Assembly (NCBI GenBank): GCA_002964805.2
Contig: PUDQ02000015.1
Location: 124,001 to 188,000 of the forward strand
Reading direction: 5' to 3'
Length of the DNA stretch: 64,000 nt
Source of the DNA: Trametes villosa
Taxonomy: Eukaryota; Basidiomycota; Agaricomycetes; Polyporales; Polyporaceae
The translations under genes and the position numbers were made by a program. Below the pieces are notes generated by a model. The model saw nothing but the letters and a program-made list of their open reading frames with translations. It was not told where the DNA came from and made no database searches. Positions within the stretch are counted from its first letter, which is position 1; each line of letters opens with the position of its first letter. This document shows positions 1 through 10,830 of this stretch, one piece after another.

Positions 1-3000
1 CTCCGCGGCGAGGTCCTCGAGCATGCGGCTCTCAAGGAAGACCTCCATGTTGACCGCGAGGTACTCCTGCAGGAGGCGCACCAGCGGCCGCGCGTGGTAG
101 TGTGTGGCGTCGGCGAGGACGGAACAGACGTTGTTGATCCAGACGCGCTTCATGATCACCCAGGAGCAGATCAACATGAGCCGGTCGATGTGCAATTCGT
201 TCTGTTACGTCGTCAGCGTACAGATTTGACCAGTGAGAGCGAGAGACATACCGCTGCAGCCATGACCTGGAACATGAAATCGATCAACTCGTCCACGGAC
301 CGCACGTCCGCAACGACATCGAAGATCTCCTTGTCCCCGCCGCAGCAGAGGTACTTTAGCACCGGCTCCATCGCGCGCCACTCCAGGTGCTTCAGGTCGA
401 CGACCAACGTACCCTCTGGCGTCCACCGCTTCGCCGTCCAGTCCTTGTCGTCGAAGAACGCAGCGAAGAACGGCGAGCGCGCGCGGAGGATGACCGAGTG
501 GCAGTGCACCTCGCGCTCGGCGAGCTGCAGGACGACGTCTCCCGAAAGTGGACGCAGGGCGCGCGTATCGTCAGCTTGGTTCAGGGTGAAGAGCCGCTGC
601 ATGTCGCGCGAGAGTGTCGCCTTCGGGGTACGCTTGACGGGAGCATCCAGGACGTCCGACAGCACGGGGAGGTTGAGGACCGAAGCGAGGGACTGCAGCT
701 CGGTCTTGATCTGCAGGGGCTTGGCCTTCACCTGCTCGAGCTGGCGCAGAACAGCGTGCCCGATCCGGTGATCCCACAGCGCCAAGGGCTCGTCCGCGTA
801 CAAGTAGACGAACAGGATGAGCACCGAGAGAGGATGGCACCCGGTGAACGTAAGGCGGTCCTTGCGGGATGCAGACTTGATGGCATGGCCCTGCACAGTG
901 AGACTCGATCGAGGATCGCGCACCGTCTTGCCTTCGGCCAGGACTTGACACAACACCGTAGACCGGGCGGCGAGGATCGCGCGATGGGCCGGGAGATCGA
1001 TGCCGGAAGACTGGACGTGAACGAGAAGGTCCGCTCCGAAAGGCATGTTCTCCTGGTCAAGCAAAGGCGCTGCTTCTGTGTCTTTGCGAGCTTCCATGAG
1101 ACGGATTATCACCTGGCAGAGGGCCTTCAGCTGCCGGATATCACTCTGCACGGCTGCATCCTCTTCCTCCTCGTCCGATTCTATATCTACGGCGGGAACG
1201 GCGTCAGGGGACGCATCAATGGGACTACCAGATGATTCGACGACGACATCGTCCTCGGCGCTCTGCAGGTGGAAGTAGGGCTGGATTGTCGCCAGATCCT
1301 GTGGAAGGCGATGCCCGACGACCTTCACTTCGTCGGGTACCCAGTCAGAACGTAGCGCTGCAAACGCCCCGGTGGCGTTCGCGCAGACCTGCGTGACGCG
1401 CTGGATATACGGGATCCGCTGGAAGCGGAACGTCTTGGCCGAGGTGCTCTGGCCGGCCTTCAGGTTGCGCGAGCGCACGAAGACGTGTCCCGACTCGGTG
1501 CAGATGATGATCGAGCCGTCCACGCCGAGAGCGACATCCTGTGTTAACGAGGGTTAGCGCCTCGTGACGACATGTAGTAGCGTGTACGTACGCGGACAGC
1601 GCTGAACTGCTTGCGGAGCGCCCAGACACGTTGTGGCTGCACCACGAAGCGGGACTTGGTGGCATTTGCTCCGGCCTCCGGCGGAGGAGGGAGGGAGAAG
1701 GTGAACACTTCTCCGCTAGACGAAAGCGCGGCGAAGGTGTCTTCACAACTCGTGATCTTGTCGATGCTGGCGCTGTTCCGAGTGGCGGCCTGTGGCGGCC
1801 GGTATGCGACGAACTCGGAAGGGAAGGAGTAGGCAGGGAAGCTAAAGCGCACCGATTAGGACCAGGAGATGTACGTAGCTCAAGAGATAGACCTACTTGA
1901 CTTTGAAGTGGCCGTCGTTCCACAAGCAAATGACTTCTTGAGTGTCCACCAGGCATGCTAGAGCGGAATCCTGTTGAACGTTAGGCGCAGGTAGTTGGCA
2001 AAAAGTGAGCGAACGTACGGTTATGGAGACAGAAGTCACAGGCTTCGTGATCTTGGTGACAACGCGAGGCTGGATCTGCACCGGATGAGCTGAGTGGTCG
2101 TATCCTACACGTCCAGGGTCAGTATATGCGCATTCCAAGATAGTACTTTGCGCACCAAGTTGCCCATTATTCGTGCCCCATGTGAACACCTCGTCGGCGG
2201 TCCAACACACGGACGCGGTCTTGCAGGCAGCAACGCCAAGTACGGTCCTATTCTTGATCGCGCCTGCAATCTTCCTTGGGGTTGTCTGGATAGGTTCATC
2301 GCTCCGGATTCCAGGGGCAGTCTCCACCACATAGCCCAGTTGTGAGAACCGGTTCAGCCCCCAACTGTAGACGTCTCCGTTGGTCGTCAGGATGAGCGTA
2401 TGGTCCTGCCCACAGGCCACGGATTTGACGGTCTGGTTGAACCCGGGCAAGGGAATCGGCATGTATTGGGTGTGTTGACCGGGACCCAGTCTATGCGCGC
2501 ATTGAGCGTAGGAAAGCGGAAGGTTGTTCAAGGAACATACCGTCCGCCACTCCCGAAACCGCATACACGAAGGTTGCCCCTCGGCTCGTCCGTCACGATC
2601 ACTGCACGAAGGTCAGGCGCACGCTCATCGCTACTGGTGGAAATACGCACCGGTATGCAATCTCGACATCACAATCTGCCTGACGCGAACGGGAGTGAAC
2701 CGAGTGTCGAGGGTCTCCGTCTCCGGCACGGGAGCTATGCGCAGGGAAAGTAGCTCGGGGTATGTTCTGTCGTCTCCGTCTCCGACACCGAGCGCGGCGT
2801 TTCGATTCGAGCCCCAGGTGTAGAGTTCGTCCCCGCGTTCGTCTGTGTCCTTCTCCGGCTTCGTCCCCTCGATGGTGGAGTTGTAAAGATCGAAGGGGGT
2901 GTACCCCTCCGTATCTCGCAGAGAAGTATCGATGTCTTGCCTTTGCAGCAGAAGCAGCGCAGTCGCCAGATTCCCGTGGTAGAGCGCGCGGTGCAGGGGC

Positions 3001-3314
3001 GTCCAGTGACTCTCCGCGTCGGCGACGTTGACGTTGATAGTCGGGTGCGCGAGCAGCATCCGGACGTACTCCGGCGCGGCGGCGTCCTGCGCGGACGCCG
3101 CGAGGTGCAGCACGGTCCGTCCAAGGTAGTCGCGCGCGTTCACATCGACAGACGGGGAGGCACTCAGCGGGCTGGGGCGCGACCAGGACTTGCCGCCGCT
3201 GGTGCTGGGGCCGGAGTGTTGGCTCCGGCCGGGGTCCAGCAGGCGCTGGAAGGCCTGCTGGTTGCGTTGGTGGAAGTGGGCATGGAGGGCGGTCATGCAG
3301 CGGGGGGCGGGCAC
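1..3314 (-). CDS. Ankyrin-RCC1-BTB protein, IBTK-like (3' end beyond window)
   Basis: Spliced model on the minus strand: 3314-2651, 2601-2541, 2490-2019, 1970-1897, 1841-1592, 1538-252 and 201-1, all in phase (about 1003 codons so far, open at the left edge). Ankyrin repeats lie near residues 55-150 (GRTVLHLAAS, WTPLHRALYHGN). RCC1-type blades follow at about 160-490 (DELYTWGSNRNAALG, VFTWGTNNGQLG, SCEDTFAALSSSGEVFTF). Two BTB/POZ domains follow (first DLLVHVQSSGIDLPAHRAIL, second DVVLQLAEREVHCHSVIL), and the last visible residues look like the helical BACK-type extension. This order is that of inhibitor of Bruton tyrosine kinase and related Cul3 adaptor proteins, so a role as a Cul3 ubiquitin-ligase substrate adaptor is inferred. 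The start could be either ATG 3314 or ATG 3296 (MTALHAHF). All introns are 48-55 nt with GT-AG ends. Confidence 0.87.
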
Positions 3315-4075
3315 GAACAGCGACCAGGAGTCCTAGCGACTCCCTTGCAGGTCGGGCTGTTCGTAGGGCGTTGCGCGGGGTGCGGGGCGCAACGATAAGA
3401 CGGGCTAGAAGTACAGCAGACGGTGCGCGCGGGCTGTCGAGAGCGGCTGCAGAGTGCGCGGCGACGGTTTGCGAGGAGATGGTGGTTGAAAAGCAAAGGG
3501 GAATAAGTTAGGGCCGAAGGGGATTGGCGGCGGAGGACGAGCAGAGTGATTCAGGTCTGCGCCGTCATCGGCCCCGTCTTCCTCGACGCCGTAGCACGTG
3601 CGCATTCTCCGCATCCCAGACGCTCGTAAGCGCCCGTCCGCCGCCACCGAGAACGGTGAAGATAACGAACGTTCACACCGCGCTCTCCATTCTCATCGTC
3701 GAGCGTACACGTTTCATGCCCTTCTCAGCCTCTTTCTTGACCCGCTGGGGTCATCTGCCTCCCAGGGCTCCCCGGCGTACCACGCGCTACCGGTCGTCTC
3801 TGTGGACGGCGATAAGGGCGCGCGACCAAGATGGTCCTCGCAGATCCCCACATGGTCTACGTGATACGATGGCATCCTGCCAACTAGGCTCGTGAACCAG
3901 CCTCACGTTCGCCTGCCAACCAGCGCGCTCGTAACAGGTGAAGCCTCGGACATTAGTCGCAGCGTAAGAAGCTAGAGATACGCGCTGTTAGAAGGGTCCA
4001 GATAGCCCTTGTGTGGACGGGCATACCTGTCACATAGCAGGCCATACGGGAAGTACAAGAGGAGAAGCACCGGGA
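3315..4075. other. Intergenic stretch between two minus-strand genes
   Basis: This holds the 5' flank of the IBTK-like gene and the 3' flank of the EngB-type GTPase gene. Open frames here have no recognisable domain and no consistent splice structure. I see no RNA gene or repeat. Confidence 0.5.
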
Positions 4076-5054
4076 CTATGATTGTCGGTGCACCTTCATC
4101 TCCACCCGTCCGAGCCCGCACGCTTCCTCGATGCTCTGCCTGACCAGGTCGACGCCAAAGTGCTGGCTCTCCAGCGCAGAGGTGACGATGGGCGGCAGAC
4201 ACGTCGGCGCCGTCTCGAAGATGTCCCGCTGTATGCTCTTGATCGCCTCCGCGACCTGGCCCCCGCGGAGCGCGTCCGCCTTCGTGATAATGCCCTGAAC
4301 AGTGAACTTCAAGCCACTTGACGCGCGGCACTGCTCGTCGAGCGAGCTCAGCATCATGCGGTCCACCTCGTTTAGGCCGTGTTTGGCGTGGAAGAGGATG
4401 TACACGCGTCGTAGCCTGTAGTTCGCTTCAGTCAGTACAGAGAACGATTAATGGGGTGGCGGGACGTACTCTGCGCGGTTTTGCACGTAATGGTCAAACA
4501 ACGCGCCCCACTCGGGACGGCCGCGTGATCCATAGCCTGGCGCGTCGACCAGGACGAGATGTCCAGGAGGTGGCCCAACCCGATAAAAGTTAAGCGTCTG
4601 TGTACGGCCCTATCAATAAGACTTCAGCTAGGCAATCTCGAGTATGACACCAGCAGACCCTACAGGTTTCTTGCTAGTGTGTAGCAGATTCCGTCGCCCC
4701 AAGACGGCGTTCAGCAGCGTCGACTTGCCGACATTTGCGCGCCCTACCAGACCAGACGCATGTCAGTCAATCGCATGATATAATCGGCAAGAATAGCGAC
4801 CGACCGGTGACTATAACCTGTGCGGTACTCGCGAGTCAAACATCCGCACTTCCGCGTGACGGTCAGAATTTACTTACCTCGGGTAAGCCACTCAGACGCG
4901 GGATTGAGGCAGGGGAACCCGCTGCGGCGAGGAACTCGGCGGATTTGGAATCCGACCACACTTTCGAGGCTGTGGCCGCCGAGGATGCGTGTCGCCGCGC
5001 AGACTGAAGAGAAAGTGATAGACTGCGGACAGCGCGAGTCGCTGCGTACGACAT
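4076..5054 (-). CDS. EngB/GTPBP8-type GTPase, probably mitochondrial
   Basis: Five exons fit in phase: 5054-4878, 4817-4805 (only 13 nt), 4743-4664, 4609-4470 and 4415-4076, giving 249 residues. The G-domain motifs are complete: G1 GRANVGKSTLL, the switch I segment SKKPGRTQTLNFY, G3 DAPGYGSRG, G4 TKAD and G5 SAL. SKKPGRTQ and DAPGYG are diagnostic of the EngB/YihA family, whose members assist bacterial or organellar ribosome assembly. The N-terminus, MSYAATRAVRSLSLSLQSAR, is rich in Arg and Ser without acidic residues, as in a mitochondrial presequence. The likely role is mitochondrial large-subunit biogenesis (yeast Mrx8, human GTPBP8 type). An alternative in-frame ATG lies at 5084, which would add ten basic residues. 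The tiny exon encodes VIVTG, just before the P-loop. Confidence 0.9.
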
Positions 5055-5916
5055 CATAGGCCTACGCCTAGGCTTAGGACTCAAGTCAAGACTTCCGAGT
5101 GTACAGCCTCAGAAATAAAAAGCAAAGTTACTATCCGCAGCGGTGGACGAGTGCGATCCGAGAGCTTGGCAATGGCATGGATGACGGAACAACGAAAGCC
5201 ATCGGCCCGGCGCTTGCGCTTGTGGGTCCATCGTAGGCGCCCGAGCGGATATCCGCTGTTCGGCTAGCGCCGTCTCATCTGCGTTTCGATCCTGACCACC
5301 ATGTCCCGAGAGCGTCGGGGTTCTGCTATGGTCTTACTGCCCAAGGTTTCTGCGGATGCGAGCGGGCGACGGGCCAACCTGTTCTGTGGCCCGCTGGAAT
5401 GCTCTCTGAGCCGGATCGCAACGACTGGCGAGCCGATACCCATCCCCACTGCGCGGTAGTCGGTGCAGGGGAGGGCAGCAGGACGGTGACGCACTCCACC
5501 GCCGATCACATCCGCGCGGATGCGCTGCCCACGCGCCCGCGCAGAGCAGCACTCGTGCAGCGGCTCGGGTGTGCTGGCCCGCGCGCACATCCACGCGCCG
5601 TCTTCTCTGGAGACTTCGGCGCCCGGATGTGCGGAAGAGCTGCGCGGTGTATAAGGCGCGCGCAGTTGCGCTCGTCCTTCGTCACCTTGGCACTCTGAAC
5701 CACCACCAGCACCCTTCAACTCTTCAACGCACCCGCAGTCACATCCACTCCCTCTGTGGCGTTTTCGTGCCCAAAACCTCGAGGCGCATCCTTCTCTCGT
5801 TAACTGCCCACCGACCCACCCCGTGTGCACAGCGCCCCTTTACGCTCTAACTGCGTCGGTATCCACGCGCACAACCCACCCATTCATCCACCACCCTTCA
5901 CATTCTTCATCACGCC
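5055..5916. other. Bidirectional promoter region
   Basis: This lies between the divergent EngB-type gene (minus) and the small PP1-motif gene (plus). A TATA-like stretch TATAAGG is at about 5651-5657, some 260 bp before the plus-strand ATG at 5917, followed by a C/T-rich leader as in fungal 5' UTRs. I see no coding sequence. Confidence 0.5.
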
Positions 5917-6512
5917 ATGTCCACATCGGCATCACCCGCTACCTCCGTCTCCCTAGGGCCCAAGCTCCGCAGCTGCTTCAAACGCAACTCACTCCCGCCC
6001 CCCGCCTCGCCCTCCATGTCTATGCCGCCCAAGAGCTGTCTGAAGCGCAACTCCCTTCCGCCCTCGCCCCGCCCGCTCTTCCTCGACGGCCCGCGCAGCG
6101 CGAGCCCCGCGCCCGTCTTCGAGGACGACGAGGACGACCAGTCGTTCGCGACGACCGACTCGGACGCCGCCTCGCAGGACACCGCGTACAGCGCCAGCGC
6201 GGGCACCGGCGCGCGCCCGCGTGCGAAGTCCGTCAGCTTCTCGGAGGAGGACGACGTGTTCGTGTTCTACCCCATCACGGACCCGCTGCACTTGCAGGCC
6301 CGCAAGCAGGTTGCGCGCCTCTTCAGTACGTCCTTCCTCCCTGATGACATTGCGTGGCTGCGGCTGACATCATGCTTGTCTTTTCAGAGGCGTGCGCAGA
6401 GGCTCTGAAGATCGACCACCCGCCTCCCCAGTCCGACACGCCCTGGCGTCACAGTCACTCCGGCTACGCGGAGTGCGTGCTGCTCGAGGTGCGCGAGGAG
6501 CCCGAGCGGTGA
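5917..6512 (+). CDS. Small fungal protein with duplicated SCxKRNSLPP motif and RVxF-like site
   Basis: Exons 5917-6325 and 6388-6512 give 177 residues; the intron is 62 nt (GTACGT...TTTTCAG). The N-terminus carries two near repeats, LRSCFKRNSLPPPASP and KSCLKRNSLPPSPRP, about 20 residues apart. An acidic stretch (FEDDEDDQ) follows, then KSVSFSEEDDVFVFYP. KSVSF fits the RVxF consensus for docking to protein phosphatase 1. The C-terminus (ACAEALKIDHPPPQSDTPW, ending CVLLEVREEPER) is not recognised. The gene at 14127-16458 has the same two N-terminal elements in the same order. PP1 binding is inferred from the motif only. The protein is otherwise mostly disordered. Confidence 0.7.
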
Positions 6513-6975
6513 CAAGTGCTCCGGGCCATCCGCCCAGCCCTGCGCACGGCCGCAGCGCGGCTTGCCCTTCTCCTCCCCTCTATCTCACACACCATATCAT
6601 ATCATCATATTATACATACGCCTTTGGGGAGCTACATGGACATTGCCCCGACTCTGCCTGTAGCATCTGTAACGACACTTCCGAGCGCCTTGTACTTGTA
6701 TCCTCCCCAAAACATTTGTATCGAGTATTCGAGTGTGGAGGCATATACCAATCCATTCCAAACGACTTGAGAAACATCGCGTGAATATATACATGAGACC
6801 TGATCAGGAGAGGGAAAGCATAGGTGATGCGGAGGCATCTCTAGACGGTCACGGTGCCAGAACGGGTACATATGACAGGCCAACGGACATGAGACGAACA
6901 CTTCGAACGCACATCTATACTGGCAACTTCGATACCGCCCACGGCAGCTCCGGAAGACGGCTACCGCGGAGGCCT
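6513..6975. other. Shared 3' intergenic region of convergent genes
   Basis: This sits between the convergent ends of the small PP1-motif gene and the metal ATPase. An AT-rich simple stretch around 6593-6615 (ATATCATATCATCATAT) is a plausible polyadenylation region. I see no gene. Confidence 0.5.
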
Positions 6976-9900
6976 TCAGGCAGCCGGATTGCGCACGGAC
7001 GGCTTGAACCACTTGAGCTGCACCGCGACGAGGACGACGGGCAGCACGCTCACGAGCTCGCCCAGGCCCGCATACGCCGGCGGCACGCGCGCGTGCACGA
7101 ACGCGCCCGCCGCGAACAGGATCGCAACGAGGTTGTACACGCCCGACCACACGAAGTTGAGCGTGATCCGGCGCGCGACCGCGTCGCTCAGCTCGAGCAG
7201 CGTGAGGATCCCTACGAGCGACGGGTGCGTGAGCACCACGTCCGCGGCGGCGGCGGCTGCGACGCCCGCGCCCTCCCCAGTGTGGAGATGCACCCCAACC
7301 GCGGCCTGCGCGAGCGCCACGGCGTCGTTCGTGCCGTCGCCGCAGAACAGCACCGTGTCGCCCTGCGCCGCGAGCGCCAGGAGGTATGCTTGCTTGTCCG
7401 TGGGGAGGCAGCCTGCGCGCACGCGCTCGGCGGGGATCCCGAGCTCCGCGGCCGCGCTGTGCACCGCGGCGGGGTGGTCGCCGCTGAGGATCGAGACGCG
7501 GATGTTGCGCGCGGTGAGGGCGCGCACGACCGAGAGCGCCTCGGGGCGAAGCATGTCGGAGAGCCCGAACGCGGCAATGAGGCGGCTGCCGTGGACGACG
7601 CAGAACGTAGTGAGGCCTTTGGCGAGCAGCGGCTGGACGGTGGGGTGCGCCTCGAGTCCCAGCCACATGGCGCTTCCGCCGCGCAGAGGCTGGCCGAGGA
7701 GGCTAGCTTGGACGCCCTTTCCGACGACCATCTCGACGTTCTCGACGATCGACCCAGCGTCCGCACTGTCAACCGCAGAAGTTCCCAAGTCCGCCGCTAC
7801 CGCGCGGGCTACCGGGTGGCGGCTGGAGGCGACGAGCGCAGCCACGACGGGGGCGACCTTGAACGCCGCACTGTCATCCTCCATGAAGCGAGCAGCCACG
7901 GATAGCCGCCCCTGGGTGACCGTCCCGGTCTTGTCGAGGACGACGTGCGTGACCTTGCGCGCCTGCTCGATCGTCGTCGCCGCCTTGAACACGAGCCCGA
8001 GCTTCGCGCCGACGCCGCCGGCGATGAGGATGACCATCGGCACCGCAAGCCCGATCGCGCACGGGCACGAGATCGCGAGGACCGAGACGGCGTACGTGAG
8101 CGCCGTCACGGCGGCCACACCCGCAGGCTGATGGCGCACCGCGATGCCGACGGCGAGCCAGACGACGAAGGTGATGGTGGAGAGGAGGAGCACAACGGGG
8201 ACGAACCAGCCGCAGATCCAGTCGACCGCCTCTTGGACGCGGGCGCGCGAGAAGCGCGCGTGGTCGACCATACCCGCGATGTCGCTGATCGTGTTCTCGC
8301 CCGGGAGGCGGGATACCTTCACCACGAGCGTGCTCGGGCCGTTCAGGGTGCCTGCGATGACGAGGGCACCGACACCCTTCTCGACGGGGCGCGACTCGCC
8401 CGTCATCATGGACTCGTCTACGGTACTGGTGCCGGATACGACCACGCCGTCGGTGATGATGGCGGAGTCGGGGAGAACCTTGAACTGGTCGTCATAGTGC
8501 AGAAGCCGGACGTCGATATCCTCCTCGGCGCCACCAGGGAGGACGACGCGCGCGCTGCGTTCTTGGAGGGACCGGATGGAGATGGCTTCGATGGCGCGTT
8601 GACGTGCGATGGCGCTGACGACCTGTCCGACCATGATGAGGGTGACGAGGAGCGTGCTGGTCTCAAAGAATTGCCCAGTGGAGAGCGGACGCCCGAGCAT
8701 GTCGAACGCGAACGCTACAACGGAGTAGATGTACGCCGTCGTTGTGCTCAGGACGATGAGTAGCTCCGTCTCGACCAAGCGCGAGAACATCAGGCTCCTG
8801 AACGAGCTCAGGTAGAATGGGCCGGTGATGACGGTCTGGACGATGGTAGCCAGCACGAGGGACGCGATGGAGTACGCGCGCGGGTGCGGAGGAAGCGGCG
8901 CCCAGGTCATGACGAGTACGGGGATCGTGAGGACGACAGACAAGGCCGTGCGAAGGAGAAGTGACCGGATGTGCTTCGCTCCTGCCATGATCGAGGGGTC
9001 CTGAGGTTCTGGCGCCAACGTAGGCGAGAACGATTCGTACGCCTCCAGCACATTGCGGGCGCCGATGGTGAGCGGGTCATAGATGACGAGAATGGTATCC
9101 TTGTCGGACTGAACGACAGCCTCCACACCAGTGGGCAGAGTGGCCGACAAGAGTTTCTCCTGGAGCGGGCGAGCGACAGTGAGCAGCAGATCCCGAGTGG
9201 AACCTGCCTTGACGACCTCGGCCGAGAACCCAGAGCGTTTCTCGATGAGCTGAACGAGAGAGGTGAGCTCGGTCGTGCTAGTGTCGAAGTCGAATTCGGC
9301 GCGGCAAAGGACGAGGCTTGTCTTGGCGTTCCGAATGGCTACGATCCCGCGCAGAGTGCGTATGAGCTTGTTCTCGCACCCCGTGCACGTCATGCCCTTG
9401 ATAGCCAACACGGCGTGCTCGACCGTACCCCGGGGCTTCTCAGCCATGTCGATCGCGACATGTTCCTGCTTCTCATCTTGCACACCACCTGCCTTGTCGT
9501 CTTCGTCGGATTCCCCAGCACAGCAATCGTCTTGGCAGCAGGAGTCGACGGAAGCCCGGGACTTCGCCGCCACCGACTGGACTTCAGCGTGCCCGCGGTA
9601 TGGTAGGCTGCGGATGCTGACGGGCGGCTTGCCACAGTCGCTCTTCCCACAGCAAGAGTCGACGGAGGGCCTGCGGGAGCTCTCGTCCGACGAGCGGCCA
9701 CGGGATACGAGACGCGCGCTTTGCCTGCTCGAGGTAGACCGGGCGGCAGCCTTGCCACCTACACGCGTGTTGCAGCAGGAGTTCAGGCCGCGAGCGAGGA
9801 GGGCCCTGCAAACACATCCGAACGCGGCCAGGGTGTCGTTGTAGCGGCTGCGCGCAATTGAGCGGTGCTCGCCGCAGGCCTCCTTGGGAGGCATGGAGGG

Positions 9901-10830
9901 CGAATGGGAATGCGTCGTCGTGTTTCTCTTGCGAAGTCCGGAAGGCTCTCCGGTCTTGGCGGGTACGGAGGAAGTCGGGATGGCCTGGGGCTTCTCCTCG
10001 GTGCTTGCATCATCCTTATCGCAGCAGGTGCAGTCCGAGGTGGCGGCTATATACGTGAATCGGTCAGCGAGGAAAGGTGATAGTGAGTGAAGACCAGAAC
10101 AGTGGGAGTGACCCCCACCGAGACAAACGACTCCCGCTCAGAACGATGCTGCCGGCTAGTCCCGGGCACTCGCCATTCAGCCGCATGGTTTATATGCTCT
10201 ACACCACGCGGGCTGCTCTAATATGCACCTCGTACGAGGACCTGGTCGCGCGTGAATCAATGAACACCGCTACGCTGGCTGCGGTAGTTGGCGCAAGAGA
10301 TGCTTATGAGTTCTCACAGAGTGGCCAGAAGCTAGCTCGCTAATCCAAGTAGCCACGCATTCAGGTAGCCGCGGTGCCGCCTGAATGTGTGCCCACTGAG
10401 CAGCCGCGATGGCCTGTATACAACGACCCAGAGAAGGTTATCATCCAGGCGGAAGTGAATGAACATACAATGAGCGTCGTTATCATCACAGGTCGTGGAG
10501 AGATCGCCACTTCGTGCAGCGCTGTTGTTGGGGCTGAGGGAGGCTTGAGCGTGGAGGTGGTTGTCGTCGTCGGCGCATATAACCCGGGCAAGCTGATCGA
10601 AGCATGTGTCTGGGGACAAGTGAGGAGGAAGGGGGAGGGTACGGAAACTGAGCGGGCGGGAGAGCGTGGAAGGAGGCGGGGGACTGACCATCGCACCCAC
10701 AGCTCGATTCGCAGCATCCAGCCTCTCCAGGTCCTGGGTTGTCCTGTGAGTCGACCTTGGGGTCCGTGAGCTGGGTCTTCACGCTCTGAGCGTCGATATC
10801 GCTGGCGCAATCGTCGCAGCAGCCTCCCAT
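6976..10830 (-). CDS. Cys-rich heavy-metal-exporting P1B ATPase (CrpA/Pca1-like)
   Basis: The main exon is 10046-6976 and the probable first exon 10830-10689, together 1070 residues in phase. It is a P1B-type ATPase moving Cu+ or Cd2+ across a membrane. The N-terminal 150 residues carry clustered cysteines: GGCCDDC, GCCESSCGC, DCTCCD, NSCCN, and a near repeat SVDSCCGKSDCGK / SVDSCCQDDCC. A single HMA domain follows with GMTCTGC. The pump core has MTGES (actuator), SCPCAIG (CPC ion motif in the membrane), DKTGT (phosphorylated Asp), SRHPVA (HP motif) and GDGTND. Multiple CC clusters before the HMA domain are typical of the fungal CrpA/Crp1/Pca1 branch, not of the Golgi copper pump Ccc2, so a plasma-membrane detoxifying exporter is inferred. 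The 642-nt first intron is unusually long and could hide another exon, and translation might start inside the main exon. Confidence 0.9.
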
